A stretch of 64,000 bases of DNA, from the NCBI RefSeq assembly GCF_002443255.2, contig NW_019211454.1, forward strand, positions 4,683,858-4,747,857, written 5' to 3'. The translations under genes were made by a program, and so were the position numbers. The stretch comes from Varroa destructor (lineage: Eukaryota; Arthropoda; Arachnida; Mesostigmata; Varroidae). Positions 37,753 to 49,930 of this stretch are shown here, piece by piece (the first letter of the stretch is position 1; the number at the start of each line of letters is the position of its first letter). The notes below the pieces were generated by a model, which ran no database searches, was not told the DNA's origin, and saw nothing but the letters and a program-made list of their open reading frames with translations.

Positions 37753-37757
37753 AGTGT

Positions 37758-39980
37758 TTGTTTAGTTTGCTTTTTTCACTCCAGTAAGAACATATATGAG
37801 TTAATGTCTTCATAGTTCAAATCAGAATAAATGACGGTACGTCACCTAATTCGTTCAGAAAATATACTCCACGGAAGAATTTACCAGCCTTGGAAACTGA
37901 AATAATTGTTGGTATATTTATACGGTGAGGATGAAGCAGCAATGAAGTAGTTCTTTCACGGGACGCGTTTTAGAAGTCTGGGCAGTGTGGTAGGTTTGAT
38001 AGTGGGCGGCACGGTCTGAGTGGTAGGTCTTTATCATAAGATAAGCTGATACGAATTTTTTCGAGTGCATCGCCGTAGCATCCCTGAATATACGGCTATA
38101 GTTGATCAAACTTCGGTATTGAAATACAATGTAGCGATGAAAGGGTAGATTCCTTGAACGAAATCTAAATAAACACTTCTTTTTTGTTGAGTATGATAAC
38201 CCGTTAGGATTTCGAAACCGGGCGGTGATTGCGAAAGGCGATCGGGTGTTCTAATGCTTTTTCTAAATGTTATCTAATCAGGTACAAGCAAACGTTAATC
38301 AGAAAGATTGTTCATAATAATAACAACTTTTTCAGCTTTTAACGTAGTCTACAATGACCAAGCGGACCCACCAAGGCTGTAAGCACACGGAATAGCACCG
38401 AAATACCCAAAGAACATTTTCTTATACTGACAGCATACGAAAGCTAAAATGACTTAATAGGAACAAGAAGTATTTAAAAAAAAATCCATATTTTTGTAAT
38501 ATGTTAAACTCGAATTCGTCATAATACAGTCACGAGAAAATTAGCGACGGCTGTTAAATATCCGCAGATACAATTTGCATGTGAGTCTAAAATGTGACGT
38601 AATGATCTTCAATCTTAATTTCTCCTTCGCAATATATTACACACCAAATGTTCAACCAATTAGATCAGTAATAATGCTTTTTTACGATGAAAGGCAGTGT
38701 AGACTGTGGTAGAGGGAAAACTATGCTTATCTACGTAGTACCTTTAAGGGCTTTAGCAAACATACCACGTGCTGTTGCAAATACAGATACTAAGCAACTT
38801 ACATTTATTATAAATTAATTATTTATCGCAAGGACTGCGACGGCGAAGCCTTCAACTGCGAAGGCTTGACGGTCGTTGGATTCGGTCGCAAAGTAGTACG
38901 CTAGGGGCATAGTGGCTATTGAACATTACGCTTGGATAAGTGCAAGGATAGTAATTATAGTATACATCAAGCAAGTCAACAAATTAAATCACTTTCATAT
39001 ATACGGAAGTACCTAAGAGCAGAACAACGATAGGTCGAACGTTGCATGTAACGTCCGATGGAAAGGTCATAAGGATATGAACAGAAGCAAATAATAGAAA
39101 TTGCTGTCCTGGTTTCCAACGGGGCAACTGCTTCCGCGTCGCGCAATCCTAAATTCTATTTAAGACTAGTAACGTCAGCTGCAACGATGGACGCGAGATA
39201 ACAGCGGCCTATCAAACCTTACACTGCTCAGCATAACATATAAGTAAAGAAATCAAAAAGATTGAAACATTTTGAGAATGGCACTCCACAGATACTCCGT
39301 ACAAAATAATACTTCGACGGCAGATTTCGCACCATGGCTAGCAAAGCCGTATATACGTATTGTCTTCACTCAGAACACAAAAACCGAACAGATGCGAAAG
39401 AAGAAGAAGAAGTGATTATTGTGCCCGTAAAAAAAACCAAACCGGAACTATTTAGCTAAAGCAGATCCGTGATCAAAAGGGTGAGGAATCCTCTATTAGA
39501 TTAATCCTATTCTTTCTGCTATAAATTGTGTGAAGATCGCTTGCGCTACTAAATATCATTGTTATTCCAAAAGATAGACCATTTCCCATCCTCCTTGCAG
39601 GTAACTTTATATCGTTCTCTGAACATTTTGCACAAACTATGCCACTTATATCTAACGATAAGTTAGGCAAACGAAACATTAACGAATTACTGCCAAACTT
39701 TGACGCTAGGCCATTTGAAATCCTAGTGATTTTCAAGATAGATACGATTGCGAATTGTACTTAAATCGCTGCCTCCCGTGTCCTACAGAAAGTAATTCTG
39801 TGTTATGCGATATTTTGTAGGCAAAATGCCCATGCCATTTCAAGGACAGAGGAAGGTTATTATTTTTAGGTGATTCTAACAAGACAACCTTATCGATAAA
39901 ACATGGCCAATACAAACTCACATATTTTGATGAAATAGTACTATTGTTATTATGAGCGCATTTTATAATTCCCCTACTAC
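37758..39980. other. Intergenic DNA 3' of NIF3L1
   Basis: No coding exon recognised. A hairpin at 38838-38875 pairs CGACGGCGAAGCCTTC with GAAGGCTTGACGGTCG around a 5-6 base loop, with one bulge. Confidence 0.55.
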
Positions 39981-39989
39981 ACGTCTGCC

Positions 39990-41640
39990 GATTCTATTCT
40001 CTTGTCAGCTTCAAATAACATAACCAAATGGCTCACCCCTATACACTTTTACATCTGCCTGTTTGGCTCCCTTTAAGAAACAGAAACACTTTGTTTCGCC
40101 CCATTGTAGCGCTCCTGCCGCCATGTAGTCTCGCCTGCCACCAGATCCCACGACGTATTATCGCCTTCGCGTTGTCCCTTTCTTTGTCGCTTTCTCCTTC
40201 GGTCCTTGTCCTATCCTTTGCCGCCACCCCGGCCGCGTCCTTGAGTGACGTCACCTTTTGTGGGTCAAAGTCAGGTCGCCGGTGAGCTGACAGCGGCGGT
40301 GGCCGCGGGCCTGGTCGCCTAGAGGCCGTGTTCGTGAAGGCATGTATTTGCCCCGTCTCTTGTAATGTCGTCCGGTTTGTGCCTGCCTGCATATTTAGCC
40401 GTAGTATCCGCAACTGCTATTGTCTGTGCGGCGGCCTTTTTAGCCCGCAGGCCCCCTACAGAATACACGCAATTACTACACAACTGCCGTTATATATTGC
40501 AACTTCGTAGCAGACTTCATAAGAGTGAGTGAAGTCAATTGTCCTTACACTTCTTTTCTAGGCCTGACTTTGACCCTGTATTTAAGCAAACTGCGGCTGC
40601 TGCCGTTCGCAGTTTACTCCTGCGACAAAAATAGTCAATGTTTGTATTCAAGTATGGCCGGCGGCAATATTAGATGTCGCATACGGCGGCGTCACGCACC
40701 CAAGTAGGCGACGACCCATATTGTTTATGCTGGTGCATACAGAATACTCCGTTGTGGACGCTGTTACTTCTGTTACAGCGACCTCTACATGACGATGCAG
40801 ACGCGGTCGTCCGTATAGAGAGGGCAGTTAGCTTCCCGGTGCGCGTCCTCCACTCAGTAGCGGTGTCCGAGAAGCGCATGTATATATGTATATCGCCAAA
40901 TACTAGCGCAGCCGATCTATTATCGATGTCGATGCTGGCGTTGTTGCCAATGCGTTGTTGAGTTGTCATCTGCAGCCATAACAGTCAATAGCGGTCAATC
41001 CTTTTGTTTAACGAACGCGTTGTTGCTGGCCATGCTCTGGGATGTGGTGACGTACCGAGCTTGTGCCTATCTCCCGCCACTGTTCCCGACTGCCCCCGCG
41101 GTGGCGCTAGTGATGTTCTCGTTTCGCGGTCATGGTTGAGTCTTTTCAAGCGCTCATCAGTGTGACATTATGTAGCGTGCCTATTATCTTTGCCGCTCGG
41201 TGGCGATGGCCACTCGGCTTTTCTGTTGTGCCACTCTCCATGTGACTAGTGCACTTGAGCGCTGTTACCGCTGCTACCTTCGCTGCACTTGGCACTTACC
41301 GTAAGCGCTGTACTGCGGCGACCCGGCGACCACAGCCGTCACTTTTTGATTTCCCCTCAGTTTGTTTGGACTCAATCTCAAGGGCGGGATCGCTGAGCAG
41401 CACCTAAGGCATAGGGTGGAGGGTGTGGGGACTGGAAAGGGGGGCACTGCGCGCGCCCAGAGACAGTGACGGCTACGACAGCGCAATGGGAGAGTCACTG
41501 CTGCTTTACGAACGACGGAGAAGTGGCCGAGCGGCAACGATTATAAGAGTCCTATCCTCAAGGTATCGGGTATGGCGACAGGTGCTCACGTATGATACTG
41601 CAGGAAGAACTGAAGTAGTGAGAAGGCGATAGAAGAGAAA
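39990..41640. promoter_or_regulatory. CpG-rich block, probable promoter/5' UTR
   Basis: Base composition switches abruptly from AT-rich to GC- and CpG-rich (for example GCCGCCACCCCGGCCGCG near 40220). Open frames occur on both strands with no codon pattern favouring one, as is usual in unspliced GC-rich leader DNA. A frame at 40028-40285 contains a Leu/Ser-rich hydrophobic run but no recognisable protein. The direction of transcription is not determined. Confidence 0.4.
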
Positions 41641-44600
41641 AAAAAAAGAGCTTTTCATGCATCGACTAAATGGGGAAAGTCTCTCGAGAAGTAGGTTATG
41701 TACATGGTCGACTGCCTATAAGAACTCGAGCGACAGGATATTCTTAAATGTGCTGACGAAAAAGTTAGGGATGAATTACGAAGGTAAAGAAACCCTTCGT
41801 ACTTTTTCGATAAAGGTAAAAGCTGGCTTGTTAGGGAAGCAAATTGAGGGAAATTGTTACATTAGAGGCCTCTGATAGTTACAGAATACTCATTGTATTG
41901 GCCTAACATAGTCGCTGTGTGAAGACTCAAGCAAAGCGGTATTTTTTGTGGCTATATATATTTAAACCTACATATGTAGGCAAATCTAATCATAGATAGG
42001 TTTATGCAGCTAAGTATAGAGCTGGCTTTGCTACTTGAACCATACAAAAAGACGGCTGAAACTTTTACCGAATAGAACGTACGCAAGAAATCCAGCAATA
42101 TAAAACGTCTATATTAGGAGATATTTGCTTTATCGAAAAAGTCCTGTTAAGCCTATTGCATCGGCTTGCCCCGGTCAATCTAAGCTAGGGCTTAAAATCT
42201 GCTATTGCTAATCTAATGCAACTCAATCCGGCTGTGCTAGACTGAGGGCATCATCGGAGGGACTACTCGCTATTTTCGCTAGCCTAGACTACATACGCGG
42301 CCACACAGCATGTCTATTATTCGTAGAACGCATTGAAACAGTTGCTCTATCGCAAACCTAGAAACACACGTTACAGAGGAGACCCGTGGCACTGTATCAG
42401 ACCTGACTTAGATTAACACTCGGCACGGAATATGCGTGACAGTACGTATAATGGAAACATCTGAATGAAGATACGTGAAATAAAGCAAACAGCCAGCCTA
42501 TAATCGGTGTCGTAGAAATGATTTTCAAACCAATCCAATCTGGTCGATGTCTTCTTAGAAGACATAGACCAGGTTACACGGTGGCTTGGATAAGCTGCGA
42601 GCATCACTGATGACATGTCGACCCAGCAGGTCACCCGTCTACGTTAGTATGTTCACCCGCATTACACGATTTAAGTTCGATTAAACCCTTTATGCGTCGC
42701 CATATTATACAGGTAGCGCATTTTCATTCTATTATATATATATAGAGGAATAAGACGCGTGGCCTTGCATTAAGTGGCCTTGTTCTCGAAAGCTTGAAGC
42801 TGCTCGATGAAGCTTATTTGCTGAATTTAATTAGAAGTATTAGGTATGATCGGTTATACAGACGTTTTGTCTGGCAGATGTGTCACACAAATTACGCTCG
42901 GATGCCATGGCTTGTCTGTCTACTGTAATGGTACAAAAGAGATCCATGTTACGAGCTATAAGATTCTACTCTGCACCACGTCATGGTGGCACGAAAAGCT
43001 AGACTGACTTTGAAAAGAGTTCTACATAACCATAGCTTGATACAGTTATACGGTATTTACAAACCCAATTTAATTAAGGTTGTGGCCTATGCCAGAGTAA
43101 AGACCACATGGAGGTAGCAGAAAGTCAGTAAATATTTTACTATGCAGCCAGCATTACTTGGTACTGCACGACTTTCGACAGACGAAAAAGCTACCGGGAA
43201 ATTGATCTAAATAGATATTTAAGAAATCTAAAAGTACCAGTCCTGTTTTACCCGCGTTCACCAAAAGTATTGCCGAACAGAAGGCGTAGAAGCTTTTCGT
43301 TACGGGTATCTTTCTCTGGCTTTAGCAAAATAGCTATTTGAAATGTTTCAAACTAATTTGTATAACGGAAAATCCATTCAATAGCTGAATTAAACGATCT
43401 GTGTCTATGTGTCCACCTACGCGCCTACCTGTGACAGAGGCCCGACCTAAACAAACTGAATCAGGCCTGAAAGAAATTGAGTCACTGTCGACGCTTTTGT
43501 AGCGGTCAGGACTTCAGTCCCTTATAGAACAACGAGGAAAATCTTCTCCCGTAGAGATCTGATCTGTCATGTCGCGCGCGTATGGCAAACGCTATGTAAA
43601 AAGTATCTATTCTATTCATTCTCAATGTTTTTAATTAGTCTCGATATGAACTCGTTTCTGGCCCGCTCTCAGCTGCTGCTCATCCTGACGTTACGCGTCA
43701 TCCTCTGACTGCGCGGTTGATCAGGTATCTACAAAATGATGTACCAGCATTTTAAACCTTCAGTAAGCAGACATGCGAAGGCCTTGCTTGTCTAAGGCTA
43801 AATGAAGAGTTGAATAGCGGAATCTGCCGTATCGTAGTGTATTCATACACGCAGCACCTCCCGTCGTTTTTTTGTGTGCCGTCCAGCAACGATATGGTTC
43901 GACTAATTCCAGCTTAAGAGTTGCAGATCTCATGCTATTTTTTTTCTATAAAATAAGCTAGTAAAATCTAATGTCAGCGCAAACTTATTGCGCTGTGATG
44001 TCAGAGTGCGTCATATGCCGCCAAAGCAAGCTACCCTTTTTTTTGAAATCAGTAAATTGTAAGTATACAGTTCGTTCATTAATTATGGGCTTGTTACTTT
44101 GCGGTCCAATATGTGTGTGTGTGTGTGTGTGCGTTTTTTTAAAGAAAAGCGTTTTCTTAATAACATGTGCAAAACGAACAAGTTGTCTCCAATTCGCGGC
44201 TGCTAAGAGGTTTTCCACACTGTTATATGATAACGATACTCCTGATAAGGCTACTGACAACCTTTGGAAAAAGATAATTTTTGTTTATGGCTGTTATTTA
44301 TAATTCGTTGCTGTTTTGCCTTTATATACTCAAATGTAAATTATAGATTTTACGATCACTACAATCGGATACTCTTGATAATATTTACTTCGAATGAAGG
44401 TCGTGTGGGTCAGTTTGATACAGCTTATATATTTTGACTATTTAAGTTGATAAAATGAACTATTCGAAGACAGTTCTTGTGTAGCCTAAATGTCGTGTAT
44501 CAGCCGCAAAAAAATACAGACCTAATTGAAGATGGAAGACGTTGCGTTGCCTAAGTATATGCGGCGCGTGCGGGTTTGATTCAGAGAAGCACCAGCATTT

Positions 44601-45860
44601 TTAGCGTTATTCCAACATCGGGCGAATCCCCCAGAAGCAGAAACCCTATCAGCCAACAATAGCTGATTCGCTAATAACAGCCAATTGAGCGTAAGCTTTG
44701 GCTGAATACAACTCATTAGAAAGGGCTGTCTATATAGGCACAACAGACTGAAATGAGCTAATGATAATTTCTAACGGAGAAGCTTTTGCAGAAGAAGAAC
44801 CTCCACCCGCTCTCAGAAGAGAAGAGACTTGGATTTGAAGATGATTGTTTTCAGGTAGAGTTGCTGGAAAGCACTGGTTACTACTCGAAGAACTTGTCTT
44901 CCAGCTGTTACTAACGCTAGTATAGGAAAGTATAAATTTCCTCTACTATTGAAAAATTTTTCCTTGATGTTGCCTATAGACGCACATTAATCACGTCATA
45001 TAAAATGCTTCTAGACAATAAACCAGAAGTGGGTTACTATGTGAAAAGGATGACCTGAACGGTGAGTTCCTCCAGTTTATGACTGGACTAAAAACCTTCA
45101 AGAGAAAAAATAGTTGGGCCTCGCAAAAGGAATATGAGAAAACCCACACGCAGATGGAGAGCTTCGCAGAAGTGTGCATATAAATAATACCTGTTTTTCC
45201 AAAAATTCACAGAGAATGTACAACTGACCGTCGGCATTGTGTACCGAGTTCAGTATACAGCTGTGCAATGTATCGCGAATACGATGTACACTACATGCAA
45301 TATGGATTCCAAGCTAATTTGACTGTGTCAGGTTTTCATCTACCCTCATATTTAGTGCTATATTTCAACGCTGCTAGGAGCATCGAACCGCGGCGCGATA
45401 GAGGAGAACCTGCTGGCAGGGAAATGCTCATTAATTTATCTCTAACTAATATTTTGACTGCTAATTTAAATTATTATTATTATTACAAACTCATAGTTAG
45501 CATTTACTCAACTTCTCAAAATTACTATAACTTAAAGGTAACTTTAATGCCATTCTAACTGATAGATAGACTTCTGTTCTATCATTAGCAGACGAATTTA
45601 ATTTCCTATTAGTAATATTTAAGGACCTCATTTCCTATAATGAGATTTTTTTCTTTTTGCAGTGCATTTTGCAAGCACTGTAATGTATACCTAGTTCAGT
45701 ATTTCTATTACATAATTAATTCACTTCATAAGTCGGAACAAACGACATCCACTCCTATATAACCTGTTCAAAGATTTCGTTTAACCAAACACGAACCATA
45801 TATATAACATCAACTTATCGATACTTATATATCTGTATACTCGTTTAGAAATTAGCATTC
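41641..45860. other. Intergenic or intronic AT-rich DNA
   Basis: No exon recognised. A TG microsatellite lies at 44112-44131. Around 44790-44860 a short frame (KKNLHPLSEEKRLGFEDDCF) lies between a TTTTGCAG and a TTTTCAG|GTAGAG. This is exon-like, but it is isolated and unidentified. Confidence 0.5.
44112..44131. repeat. TG microsatellite
   Basis: Ten TG units without interruption. Confidence 0.93.
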
Positions 45861-45869
45861 TCAACCGCA

Positions 45870-48130
45870 GCCTTGTCTTGCACTGCCCATACCGGTTAGC
45901 GTCGATCACGCAAATGGAGCTGTCAGTCTTATTTTACTCACCGACTAATTCTGGCTTAAGTCTCTGTTACCTTAACGCCAAGCGTCGCCGGGTCTCTTCC
46001 ACCTGGGACTGACACAACGGTCCGCAAACGGAACCAAAGAAAGCCACCAAATTCACGTCAAGGTAAATATAGGTTAGTGGGGTGGTCACGAAGCCCCTTC
46101 TTTGTTCTCTCCCTTTGCCTTTTTTTTTTCTTACCATTCTCGTTACATTCCTTAGCCTATCGTTACGATAATGGTGGCTCGTTTATGACGCGATGCTGTT
46201 GCGGCGTCGGGCCGCGATCGGCTGACAGCGTTCTTCGTAGCTCCGATACGCGCTAGTCCTTTCTGACGCTTCTCCTTGGCCAGCAGCAGAAGCAAAAGCT
46301 GTATGAGCTCTTACCGTCATTTGCCGGTAACCGAACGCACAGTATGGCGTTGTTCACCATCGTAGCCGCGGCCTTGGCCAGACTTGCTCATCTAACCTAT
46401 CGTCGTATGATTAACAATATCAGCTGTAAAGCTAGACGCTTGTAGCGGTTTGACGCTTCAGCGCCAGCGGAGGCGCCATACTTTTATGGTGAGGAAAGGC
46501 CTGGTGGAGATGTAAGGAAATTACGGCGTACGCGGCTTGCTATAATATCAGAAGCGTTGTAGCGCCAGTGACCAATTCAAATTGACAAGCGGACTAATAC
46601 CTGCGCCCTATCCAAAGACCCATTGGTTCAGAGCGAATTCTCAAATCAGCTACGATTGAAAATATAGACATCCGCTGCGCCTAAAAGTAAACGAGTTCAA
46701 ACCGTTCAAGAGCGTATAATTGCCGCTAAATACTACTTATATGCCGATTTAAAGTCAATACTGACCTCTCACCTATCGCTTGCCTCACAGTTTTAAACTC
46801 AAAATCTTAAACATGAATAGACTTGCTTTTCAACACCCACATTCCCATTCCACGTTCGACAACGGGCGGCGCGATAACGACGAGAACCGCCAAAACGATA
46901 ACGAGGAATTCATTCAATAAATGCAGACACCAACCTCACAAGGCGGATCCATCGATACTGTTTAAGACGGTAGTCGTAGCCCTTTGAAACAAGCGAAGAT
47001 GAAAGGTTTCTGTAATTCCTTGTCTCACCAATGGATTGCCTCCGCCACCAACCCTGGCTATCAAACTAACGTTGAAAAATCAGTCTCTCTCCCCTTCTAT
47101 TTCTGTTCGTGCGTCGTTCCGTTTGTGCATATTCTTTCAGCGTAAAAATATCGTCAAGTCAAGATGAAGTAATCACTTCATCATCGATAGTCAGGTAGTA
47201 CGTTCCATTCTTTCTCTATTTTTCTTCGAGTTGCCGAAGATTACTGGGTATATCAGCGACAGCGTCGATGGTGCAACAGGACCGCGGCAGCGTCAGTCAC
47301 CCAGGTGCGTTCCGTCCTACCCGACAACTTTAGTAGGCAGAGATCACCATCGAACCAGGGCGCGCACGAAGCCTGCAGCAAGTCTGTCTCTATGGTGGTG
47401 ACAAGATGGCGGGCGACCGAGTCGCCGATTACGGAACGGCGTGGAGCGGCACTTCGTGAGGCGGAACAACGGTGGATTGCAGAGCGGGCTCCAGTCCGTA
47501 AGTGGGCGCAGCGGCCATAGCGGAAAACGAGAAGAAAGCAGGTGGTCGTTGGGAAAGAAACGAAAATCGCAAGTGCTGCATCCAAATAACCGCGGGAAAG
47601 TCGCAATGCTAAGAGCTGGCTGTAGACGGAGCAGCATATCGTGGCACGTATGCGAACACTATGCTATTAAGCGATGCGGGCGACGCGCCCAAACATGCAG
47701 CAGCATTTGAGTATTGGAAAAGCGATGATGATATATGGATAATGCAGATGCTGCAAATTTCTGTTTTTTAATGGCGGCTAGAAGCACAAAAGCTGAAGGT
47801 GTCGGCGACAGAAGCAGTGCACGTAACGAGCCCTTGCAACGTAATACACAAAAATAACAATAACACGGGAACTTCGTCGCTGATTGTCGTTGATCGTTGC
47901 CAGGTATCGTTAATGTCACATGAGTGTGTTAGAAGCATATGTATACACACTATTGAGGGAGCTTAAAAAGAACGGAAGGGCGTTGCAGAGTTTGAAGGCA
48001 AAAAGAGAAAAGCTGTCGCGTTGGACAAAGCGGCAAGTGCCCTCAGCAACCCGAAAACGTCAGACGACGAACTGGGCAAGAAATGTATCTCGAAGCAAGA
48101 GCTGCCGTCAATAAATACAAGGGAAATATA
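45870..48130. promoter_or_regulatory. GC/CpG-richer block, possible promoter region
   Basis: CpG-dense segments at 46190-46500 and 47250-47700, with many overlapping open frames on both strands and no family match. AAGATGGCGGG at 47403-47413 matches the YY1-type element often placed just downstream of animal transcription starts. A short frame (GTDTTVRKRNQRKPPNSRQ) ends at a GTAAAT donor-like site near 46059. The gene served is not identified. Confidence 0.33.
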
Positions 48131-49590
48131 AATTACGTTGCGGTCTTCTGATCACTGTTGGGAAAGGCATACAGCACGCGTTCTCTACATGCAAATAGCA
48201 ACATAACGAAAATGCGTCTCAAGCAGGATCAATCACGTGTTGTGATTGCCAGCTAGATAAATCGATGAGCATAGCATGTGGGTCTCGCCTTTCTTAGCCT
48301 CAAGATTATGGTCTCGTACGTGCAGGAGACCGTTACCCGATGGCGATGTCAGGTCTTTTCTTCATTTTACTTTGACTAGTGAATGCACGATCGCAGGTTA
48401 AACGTAGGTATTTGTACGCTACATGGACGCGTATGCTTCTTCTTGTCAAAATGAGGTAACCATGCATCAAATCGGTAAAAATCGGTCTGGCCGGTCGGTG
48501 AGAATATGAGCAATCGTGAAACCAATGTCGAGATTTGCTTTTTGAAGTGGTAAAAGCGACGTACAACAGCGCGTGATAAAGCAACAGCTGACTCGACCCA
48601 AAGGTTCGTCGATTCGACGACAGGATCACTCGCGATACGTCAGGCTCATGCACGTGATTTAATGTTTAATTTAACGCGTGCCACATTGGCTTAAACGAGG
48701 TTTTCGGTTGCCATGAGTGATAGTTATCATCGTCAATGGAAGTAACGAACCGAACGAGGGAGCTGTCGTGGCGCGTTCAGATATACAACAGTCTGCTATT
48801 CGTGTCGAAGTTAGCGACATATTTTCCAGTCTAGGCCTGTTTGTGGGTCAATAGGTTGGGCGCCTAGGTGCGCAGGGCGCCGGCGACGGAACCGACATGG
48901 AGATAATAAACGGCAAAAAGCGGCAATAGCTGCTTTCATACGACAGAAGTTGTTTAACGATTCGGAAGCTGGCAGAAATGCTAGAGACTATATGCGTATA
49001 GATCTGTTCAGAGAGACTATAATGAATGATACACGAAACAAATCATATGTGTCCGAATTCTAGCTAAAGTACGTCTCTGTTGCAAAGGGCGTCTTGTAGA
49101 GTCAATTGAAGCTCGGGCAACCGAAACTAACAAGAAAAATTAATATAGCCATGCAGATCTTGCGGGCTCGTATATTATCGCCGTCGTAATAGAACAAGTG
49201 CGTTTTTTGTAATCAAGATACACTACATTATTGCCCCCGTCTGCGTGCTTACTACGCTAGCTTAGAATACAATAAAATTATAATAAAACCGGACTATTCT
49301 CTCTAGTTTTCTTCAAAAAACCCTTAGCTAGGTTTTATGATTATTGTCACATCTTGCTGACCACCTTAGATATGCAACGTAGTTGTATGCGAAAATTTTA
49401 TGTCGTCGCTGAGGTTTGCTATCGATTATATGAGTATAAATATGGAATCAAATTCTCTTTCCAACATGGTAGTTTCACGCTATGTTCAACCTGAATCACT
49501 TTCGGGTAAGTATGGCCATTACCTTGATGAAGAAATCGGAAGCTACCCGCAATCGAATACACTATCAGGATAGCTACAAGTAACGTCGTA
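48131..49590. other. Intergenic DNA; nothing identified
   Basis: Mixed composition, with a 106-codon minus-strand frame at 48333-48653 that matches no family. No RNA gene or repeat was seen. Confidence 0.5.
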
Positions 49591-49599
49591 AAAAGTGCG

Positions 49600-49930
49600 G
49601 TTCAACGAAAGCTTTACTCACTCGAAAATCCTCGAGATGCGCCAAGGTGCGCCCATATGATACAACGGACACGGGCCGAAACCCTAGATTCATTCGTATC
49701 AGACCTCTAATATAAGTTGACCTTGCCGGCTCCATATCTGAGGTCACTCGGGTCGAACTCGATCAACTCTTCAAGATACTATTGTCCCATAACGAGAGAA
49801 GAATAACACTAGGTTTGATGGCCAGATCCTGGTCCATGCACCCAGCTCATAGCAACGTGTCGTTAACGCTTATGGTGCAATGGCGCATGCGGACAAGATT
49901 GAGGCATTTTACAACAGTCTGGTAAAGTAC
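49600..49930 (+). mobile_element. Possible decayed retrotransposon gag fragment
   Basis: One frame reads RTRAETLDSFVSDL then a stop and YKLTLPAPYLRSLG, like the R.Q..ETLDSFV.DL..L....... segment of Ty3/Gypsy Gag. About 100 bp further NERRITLGLM occupies the place of the (R)D.IVLG motif, and LTLMVQ with MAHADKIEAF, one frame over, that of LTL.KA..MA.A.E. The order is right but there are stops and a frameshift, and no LTR or zinc knuckle is clear. Confidence 0.35.

Noticed and set aside
40028..40285. Frame with a Leu/Ser hydrophobic run resembling a signal peptide and a GTGAGC at the end
   Set aside because: It lies in CpG-rich DNA where all frames are open; the hydrophobic run comes from TCT/TTG-rich sequence, with no homologue.
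47253..47606. Minus-strand 117-codon frame in the CpG-rich block
   Set aside because: Three other frames over the same bases are also open; no domain.
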